A DNA stretch of 21,041 nt from positions 1 to 21,041 of the forward strand of contig CAUDNR010001021.1 in NCBI GenBank assembly GCA_958430865.1, given 5' to 3'. The notes below the pieces were generated by a model. That model did no database searches, had not been told where the DNA came from, and saw only the letters and a program-made list of their open reading frames with translations. This document shows, piece after piece, positions 15,950 to 21,041 of the stretch (positions are counted from its first letter, which is position 1; the number at the start of each line of letters is the position of its first letter). The stretch comes from Entrophospora sp. SA101 (lineage: Eukaryota; Glomeromycota; Glomeromycetes; Entrophosporales; Entrophosporaceae). A program made the position numbers and the translations under genes.

Positions 15950-16941
15950 ATGAATAAAGAAGAAAATGAATTTCAGACAGTGCTTGATACTTTTTATAAT
16001 ACGCTTGAACCATTGGAAGAATATATTGGAAAAATGGGCTATTATTCTGATTGAGAAAGTAAAAGGCAAATTTACCGAAAGTCGATTGCCGACAGCGATA
16101 GCACAGCCGAAGTATTTGAAGATGTATTTTTAACTGATTTGTTTATCATAGTAGCGTCAGTTAAAGACAAAAACGAACCTTTTCGCAAAAAAATCCAAGA
16201 GGAATATTATAAGTGAATAAATGCCGTCGGAATTGCCGCTGAAAATTGCCCAAAAAATTAAAACATTTTTTATTCGAAATTAACGAAATATTAGAAGGAA
16301 GGTGAGCAAATTTGGTTAAACAAATGAGAGAAAAAAAATAGCCGAAATTGACTTAAACAAGCCCGAAAATAGAAAATTACTGAACGAAGTTTTTGCTGGC
16401 GTCGACGATATATTAAATCACCCGCCAGAAAGAAAAAAAATTGATATTAAAGGTGATGCCAAGGCCGGCAAAGAAACTTTTCAACAAATTGCCCAAGAAA
16501 TTGCTGCTGAACACCAAAATTTTCGCTTTTTTCCGCAAAAAGAGGAACAGCAAACAAAAGAAAATACTAGCAAAAAACAACCAACAGTTAACCAAGACAA
16601 TAACAACAAAGGCAATTTTCCCACAAAGTTAATTGTCTTTGGCGTATTTTTACTTAGTGGTCTTGTTTTAATTGGCCATTTATTTTGGAGAAAAAAACAG
16701 AGAGAGAGAGAGAGAGAAGAGAGGACAAAGATAAATTACTGATTTAGCAACTCAATTAGAAAATAAACAGCAAGAGGCAGTGAAACTTCTTTTTGTCAGC
16801 AGTAATCATATCGAAACAAAGAAAAAACTGTATGCTTCTTGGTTTAACAAAATTTACCAAAATATTTACCCACAAAAAAACTGAAAAACATTTAAAAAAT
16901 CTTGGATAGTTAATTGTTGAGGACGAATGTTTTTTTCATAA
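15950..16941 (+). pseudogene. tail-anchored helical protein, second broken copy of the architecture
   Basis: Four protein-like segments follow one another in shifted frames. ATG 15950 to TAA 16261 gives 103 residues of charged helix with two TGA-Trp. Segment two, 16258-16341, begins right after an A6 run and ends in TAG after an A8 run. Segment three, from 16338, holds a Gln/Asn/Lys-rich linker and a membrane helix (LIVFGVFLLSGLVLIGHLFW) followed by RKK and an (AG)9 tract. Segment four, from about 16735, is a helical tail (LATQLENKQQEAVKLLF) whose TGA-tolerant frame runs to TAA 16939-16941, overlapping the end of rsmA. At the first two breaks one extra A would restore the frame, as would one A near 16735. 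Architecture matches the loci at 1893 and 3829. The head domain is unrecognised. Confidence 0.5.
16699..16716 (+). repeat. (AG)9 simple sequence repeat
   Basis: Nine AG units lie just after the membrane helix of the broken tail-anchored gene. Changes in unit number would alter the cytoplasm-side tail. It is the second long AG tract in a gene of this architecture in the window. Confidence 0.9.
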
Positions 16942-17723
16942 TTTAATTGTTGAAATATTTCCCTAATTTTTTCCTCCCGGTAAGAAGCAATTAGTAAATT
17001 ATTATAAAGAGTTTTACGCCGGTGCCGAAAGCAATTTTTCAAAAAAGTCCAAAATTTAGTTCGTTTTTCTTTTTCTAGTGGAATTTCTTTTCTTATTTCT
17101 AAGCGGATTAAAGCACCATCAACTTTTGGTTGAGGAAAGAAGCATTGTTTTGGTACGGGAAAAACAATTTCAACGTGGGCAATTGAAGAAATATAAACGG
17201 ACAAAGCAGAGTATTCTTTTTTGTACTTTTGGGGCGAAGCCATCCATCTTTGGGCAACTTCTTTTTGCACTAAAAAAACTAAAACTTGGAGTATTTCAAT
17301 ATTCTCTAATAAGTTGAAAATTAAAGAATTAGCAATTGCATAAGGCAAGTTGCCCACTATGAGGAAATTTAAAGGCTGGTCATCAGCATACTTTTGCCAA
17401 ATTTCCAGTCAATTGATTTTTAAAGCATCTTGGTGGAGAAAAATAGTTTTATTTTTTTGCTCCTCATTTCAATTATTTTGTAGTCAAAGGTAAAGTTGTA
17501 CGTCTTTTTCACAACTAATTATTTGGTAACAACTAGTTTTTGCTAGAAAATCCGTCAAATGTCCATAGCCGCTGCCGATTTCCACGATTATTGTTCTTTG
17601 ATCAATTGGGCAACTATTTACGACCTTTTGAAGGAGATTTTTATCAAGTAAAAAATTTTGCCCCCATTTTTTTTTTGGTAAAAAAGGAAGTTTCATTTTA
17701 GCCTTTTTGCCTTGCTCGAGCAT
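16866..17723 (-). CDS. rsmA: 16S rRNA dimethyladenosine transferase
   Basis: RsmA (KsgA) dimethylates two adjacent adenines near the 3' end of 16S rRNA during small-subunit maturation. The 285-residue frame is continuous with TGA as Trp at three or more sites. Motifs present are KKKWGQNFLLD at the N-terminus, EIGSGYGHLT (SAM motif I), NLPY (motif IV) and the C-terminal FFPQPKVDGALIRLE and FRHRRKTLYNNL. ATG 17723 is the longest start; Met10 (MKLPFLPKKKWGQ) is an equally good alternative. Convergent with, and slightly overlapped by, the broken gene on the other strand. Confidence 0.95.
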
Positions 17724-18030
17724 TTTACAATCTTTTCACTTTCTGATGGCAGTTAATTTCAATCCTCCTTAGTGTTTTCATCTTTCCTTTTTTATCCTGA
17801 AAATTTTCTTCCTCTATAATTCATTTTTAGCAAAAGCAATTATTCAAATTTTTTAGCCTTTTCCGTTGCTTATTGTTTGCTCTGTTCTAATTCCCAAATG
17901 TTTAATGGCACGGGGTAATTAGAAGCAATATTTAAACCATCAATTGCTATTTTTCTCACAACGCTAAATCTTTCATATCTATTTGTATATAGACGAAAAG
18001 AAAAGGGATTAAGTCTGTAAAAATTAAAAT
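17724..18030 (-). other. gap before rplU; possible gene remnant on the minus strand
   Basis: About 300 bases without a confident gene. On the minus strand a frame from about 18013 to TAA 17870-17872 reads like protein (NPFSFRLYTNRYERFSVV, then ASNYPVPLNIWELEQSK) but has no ATG, GTG or TTG start upstream. It may be a remnant. The plus strand holds the GTATATAGAC element at 17985-17994, a possible promoter for rplU. Confidence 0.3.
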
Positions 18031-18348
18031 ATGTATATATTTGAAATAGAAGACCGGGTCAAAATAATAAAAGGTCAAGAATCCATTATTAATAAAGTTC
18101 TTTCAATTGACTACCAAAAAGATAAAGAAGTGGGAGATAAAATTGTTTCTGACAAAGTTTTAGTTTATGAAGCAGAATTTGGTCAGCCTTATCTTAATAT
18201 GCGAATAATTGCAGAAGTGGTGAAAAAATGTAGCAAAAGCAAAAAAATCATTATTTTCAAATATAAAGCCAAAAAACGCTACAAAAAAAAGCAGGGTCAT
18301 CGTCAACCCCATACATGAATTAAAATAATTGGAGTTGAGCGAGCATAA
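18031..18348 (+). CDS. rplU: 50S ribosomal protein L21
   Basis: L21 binds 23S rRNA. The 105 residues from ATG 18031 include one TGA-Trp near the end (PHTWIKI). The C-terminal signature KIIIFKYKAKKRYKKKQGHRQ is diagnostic. Length is normal. Its usual partner rpmA (L27) does not follow; the 127 bases to dnaG contain no L27 sequence. Confidence 0.95.
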
Positions 18349-18475
18349 TTTTTTTCAATCGGCAAGATTTTTTGGGCTTTCGTGCCTAAGAAAACGAACT
18401 CTCTCATTTTTTTAAACTTTATTTAATAAAAAAGCATTAAGAATTAAATTTACTAATTAAACGTAAAAAAATGAT

Positions 18476-20089
18476 ATGGACCAAAAAAATCTGTTTCCGC
18501 TTTCGGCAGAGAATATTCTTCAACTATTAAAAAAAGAATTGCGTTTATCTTTCCTCCAAAAAGGGCGAGATTATTTTGCCCCTTGTCCTTTTCACCAAGA
18601 GAAATCTCCGTCATTCACTTTTGAACCGGAAAAGAAATTTTTTAAATGCTTTGGTTGTGATTTTTGAGCAGAAAATGTTTTTAAATTATGAGCCCAAATC
18701 AAAAAAATTAGTGTAGTTAAAGCCAAACAGGAAATCAAACAATTAGGTTATTATGTTGGTTCCGAAGAGAATTGTTTGGAGCAAGAAGAAACGAGCAAAG
18801 AAAAAAAACTATTTTCCTTAGTAGCCGAAATTTATCAGCATAATTTATTATCGGTGTCAGGAAAAAAAGTATCTGCTTATTTAAGACAAAAACGGCAACT
18901 TACTGAGGAAACTATTCAACAATTTGGACTTGGCTGCGTGGTCAACCACCAACAATTAACTAATTTATTTTTGCCAGACGATGAAGCAGCCAAAAATTTG
19001 CTTTTAACCAACCTTTTGCGAAATAAGGAAAGCAATAAAATTGCTGATTTTTTTACCGAAAATCAATTGATCATTCCTCTACAAAACCAAAAAGGAGAAA
19101 TTGTGGCGTTTGCCGCTCGCAAAATCGAAACAACTGGCTTAGATATAACCCAAAATAAATACCTTCACTTACCAAATTACGAAGGCTACCAAAAATCCCA
19201 TTTTTTGTATAATTATTTTCGGGTTAAACAAATGCCCGAAGTAGATTTTTGCTATTTAGTAGAAGGGTTTTTTGACGTTATCAGTTTAACCCAAGCCGGG
19301 GTGAACAATTGCTTAGCTGCTTTGGGAACCAGCCTGAGTAGTCAGCAATTTAATCTGCTCAAAAAACTCAAAAAAAAAATTATCCTTTTTTTGGATGGTG
19401 ATACGGCCGGAAAACAAGCCACGATCAAATTAGCGATTGCTCTTTTAGCCCAAGAGATTGAGTGTGAAGTTATTAATCATTCTTTGCCTTTGGACCCTGA
19501 CGAAATTTGCCAGCAGAAAAAGGAAGAACTGGGGCAAATTTGCCAAAAAAAAGAAGACCCGTATTTGTTTATTTTACAGCATTTTGCCCAAAGATGGGAG
19601 ATTCGAGAAAATCCTCAGAGTACTACTAATTTCATTCAAAAAATAGCTGGTTTGTTTCGCAATTTTCCGGTCAAAGTCCAAGAATTTTTGCTGGAAAAAC
19701 TGAATTTGCTGACCAATTGAGATAAAGAAGAAGTCAAAGAAATTTATTTTGCTGCTCAGGCCAAAACAGAAAACAAAGAAACTAGTAAGGAAGAGAAATT
19801 ACTGGCTTATTGTTGCCAAAATCGGCGTTATTGATTGCTAATTCAACCCGGAAACTACTTTTTTTCTCAGCCAGAATATCGCTATTTATACCAATTGCTT
19901 CATAACTATTATACTACCAAATCTCATTTAGAATTTGATTTTGCTGAGTTAATTTCTCGTAATGATAAACCGACTCTGAAAGAAAAAATTCGCCAACTCC
20001 AAGAAACTATTAGTGAAAATGACCATTTCAAGAAAGCTGATGCTAATTCTTTGGCTGATTTTCTTAAACTGCTCCCCGAGAGCAAGTAG
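18476..20089 (+). CDS. dnaG: DNA primase
   Basis: Synthesises RNA primers at the replication fork. The frame of 537 residues joins across TGA-Trp codons (after CFGCDF, in FKLW, LLTNW and NRRYW). The N-terminal zinc finger is complete: [11 protein letters not shown] followed by KCFGC. The TOPRIM core has [11 protein letters not shown] with the catalytic Glu and [11 protein letters not shown] with the DxD metal site. AFAARKI is the conserved RNA-polymerase-basic motif region. The C-terminal helicase-interacting part is divergent, as is common. The usual neighbour rpoD is not found downstream within the window. Confidence 0.95.
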
Positions 20090-20097
20090 AATAAATA

Positions 20098-20324
20098 ATG
20101 TTTTTTTTATTTGAATTATTAACTATTTAAGGAAAGAAACTGCTTCGGGCGAAACAGTAGCAAATTCTTTCACTAGGTCGTCAGCCGGAATTTTTCCCAA
20201 CAGGCTCGTAAACCTTCGTGGCGCTCAGTTAAATTTGGCTGAGATTGAGCAATTGCTCTCAGAAATTCTCAGTAAATTAAAAAACCCGCATTGCCAGCCT
20301 ACTAATTTAAAAAACCTTAACTAA
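20098..20324 (+). pseudogene. possible short gene broken at a T8 run, unidentified
   Basis: ATG 20098 is followed by T8 and a quick stop, but the frame one base back is open with protein-like sequence from about 20100 to TAA 20322-20324 (for example NLAEIEQLLSEILSKLKN, an amphipathic helix). One more T would connect the ATG to this frame. The minus strand is also open and plausible here (LLGKIPADDLVKEF), so the coding strand is not certain. No family is recognised. Confidence 0.25.
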
Positions 20325-20339
20325 TTAAAACTCTTTATA

Positions 20340-20486
20340 ATGATTATCCTTGATTTGCCCATTTATCTTTTTTGGCTCCTTTTGCCTTCTCTTTTAGCCT
20401 GAGGGATAGTGCTTGGTATTGGTCTGACTTGTTGATTGGTGAAGAAAGATTTAGCACAGTTGACCAAAAGCAAAAACAGAAAATAG
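20340..20486 (+). CDS. small hydrophobic protein (48 aa), hypothetical
   Basis: ATG 20340 opens a frame with two TGA-Trp that is hydrophobic over most of its length (LPIYLFWLLLPSLLAWGIVL) and ends in a basic tail before TAG 20484-20486. It could be a single-pass or hairpin membrane peptide. A minus-strand ORF across the same DNA (20363-20581) is also hydrophobic, so the assignment to this strand is tentative. Confidence 0.35.
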
Positions 20487-20919
20487 CCTACTAGTAATTT
20501 AACGAAAAAGCCCAGTGAATAGTCCTTATTTACTGAAAAATCAATTGCGAAACAAAACCACCCACCAAGACTAATTGGCACTAAGGACTCTTGCTTGGAA
20601 GCACTATTTTAGCTAATTAATTACTATTGTTTTTTTGTTTATAGGTTAGGGAGAATGGCAGTTTATTCGCCTAAAAGGTCAAGGTGAGCTGTATATTGGC
20701 GCTTTTCTAAAAGTTGTGGGTGATGGCTTTTAAGCCAAAAAAAGCTGAGTAGAGAGGGAGTTTTGGTTGTTTGGCGAAATACTTTGCTTAGAACAGGCGC
20801 CAGGAAGTGGAGAAATTTTTAATTACGGAGCGAATTATTTAAGGAGGAATTATGTGGGTTTTGGTGATAGAGAAAGAGGGAGTATTAGGGCTTGGGTTTG
20901 GCTAATAAGGCAAGGGTGG
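20487..20919. other. no confident gene; G/T-rich plus strand
   Basis: From about 20640 the plus strand becomes rich in G and T and poor in C, unlike the rest of the window. Plus-strand frames give improbable Trp/Arg-rich peptides. Minus-strand frames look more natural (for example KSHHPQLLEKRQYTAHLDLL ending at about 20665) but are interrupted by stops and lack starts. This is consistent with a degenerate minus-strand gene. Confidence 0.3.
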
Positions 20920-21041
20920 TTATGGTTTTGGTGGATTATGGAGAATTTGGGCAGTTTGCTGGGTTTGGTATTCTTGCCTTAAAGAGTTAAGGTCACTGTG
21001 ATTTAAGACTTGTTCGGGGGTGAGGTTTTTGGTGTCGCGGA
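20920..21041 (-). CDS. partial minus-strand frame, unidentified
   Basis: The minus-strand frame entering from the right edge encodes 39 residues (including TKNLTPEQVLNHSDLNSLRQ) and ends in TAA at 20920-20922. Composition is typical of a soluble helical protein. It is cut by the window edge, so neither the start nor the family can be given. Confidence 0.35.
   Translation of the reverse strand, partial: RDTKNLTPEQVLNHSDLNSLRQEYQTQQTAQILHNPPKP

Noticed and set aside
18349..18475. rpmA (L27) downstream of rplU
   Set aside because: No frame in the 127-base gap resembles L27, whose Gly/Arg-rich N-terminus is distinctive.
20767..20982. 71-codon plus-strand ORF at the right end
   Set aside because: Its Trp/Gly-rich composition is the expected shadow of a Pro/Asn/Thr-rich minus-strand frame, and it has no recognisable features.
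1..21041. CRISPR arrays, insertion sequences, prophage or integrase genes
   Set aside because: No regularly spaced repeats, transposase motifs, terminal inverted repeats or phage genes are visible.

Overview
The window is AT-rich bacterial DNA that reads UGA as tryptophan. Several conserved genes stay open only if in-frame TGA codons are sense codons, and in ribosomal protein L2 two of these fall exactly where the family has conserved tryptophans. This points to a Mollicutes-type genome (Mycoplasma/Spiroplasma-like, translation table 4) or a relative with the same code. Lineage is inferred from code, base composition and gene content only; no rRNA gene is present.

Layout from left to right. 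A leucyl aminopeptidase (pepA) is followed by a structured leader with tiny coupled ORFs and a DUF6940-like protein with a C-terminal membrane tail. Next come a LepA reduced to its GTPase domain (minus strand), a broken tail-anchored protein gene containing an (AG)10 tract, and the DNA glycosylase gene mutM (minus). A large membrane-anchored Lon protease and a coiled-coil protein follow. Then comes a tRNA cluster (Gly-GCC, His-GTG, a small membrane protein, Ala-TGC) running into the alanyl-tRNA editing gene alaX. A minus-strand block holds rpsC, rplV, rpsS and rplB, a separately started C-terminal half of dnaE, and two small doubtful ORFs. The right part has an FtsH-like AAA+ ATPase without a protease domain, an MGMT-type alkyltransferase gene, a second broken tail-anchored gene with an AG tract, rsmA (minus), rplU and dnaG. 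The last kilobase is degenerate, with only remnants and a partial minus-strand frame.

The most interesting signal is the membrane quality-control pair. Lon keeps its AAA+ and Ser-Lys protease domains, but its usual N-terminal substrate-binding domain is replaced by a module with about three membrane segments. The FtsH-like ATPase has a similar N-terminal module, including the shared heptapeptide VEKIANL, but lacks the zinc protease domain and carries two lesions. A reasonable inference is that the Lon fusion has taken over membrane proteolysis.

A second theme is gene erosion and slippage. LepA and DnaE are present only in part. Proteins with Ser/Pro/Asn-rich or Gln/Asn/Lys-rich linkers and a C-terminal membrane helix contain AG dinucleotide arrays and A-tracts at or near frame breaks. 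Conserved genes between them are uninterrupted, which argues for biological decay or phase variation rather than uniformly poor sequence, although homopolymer sequencing error cannot be excluded.
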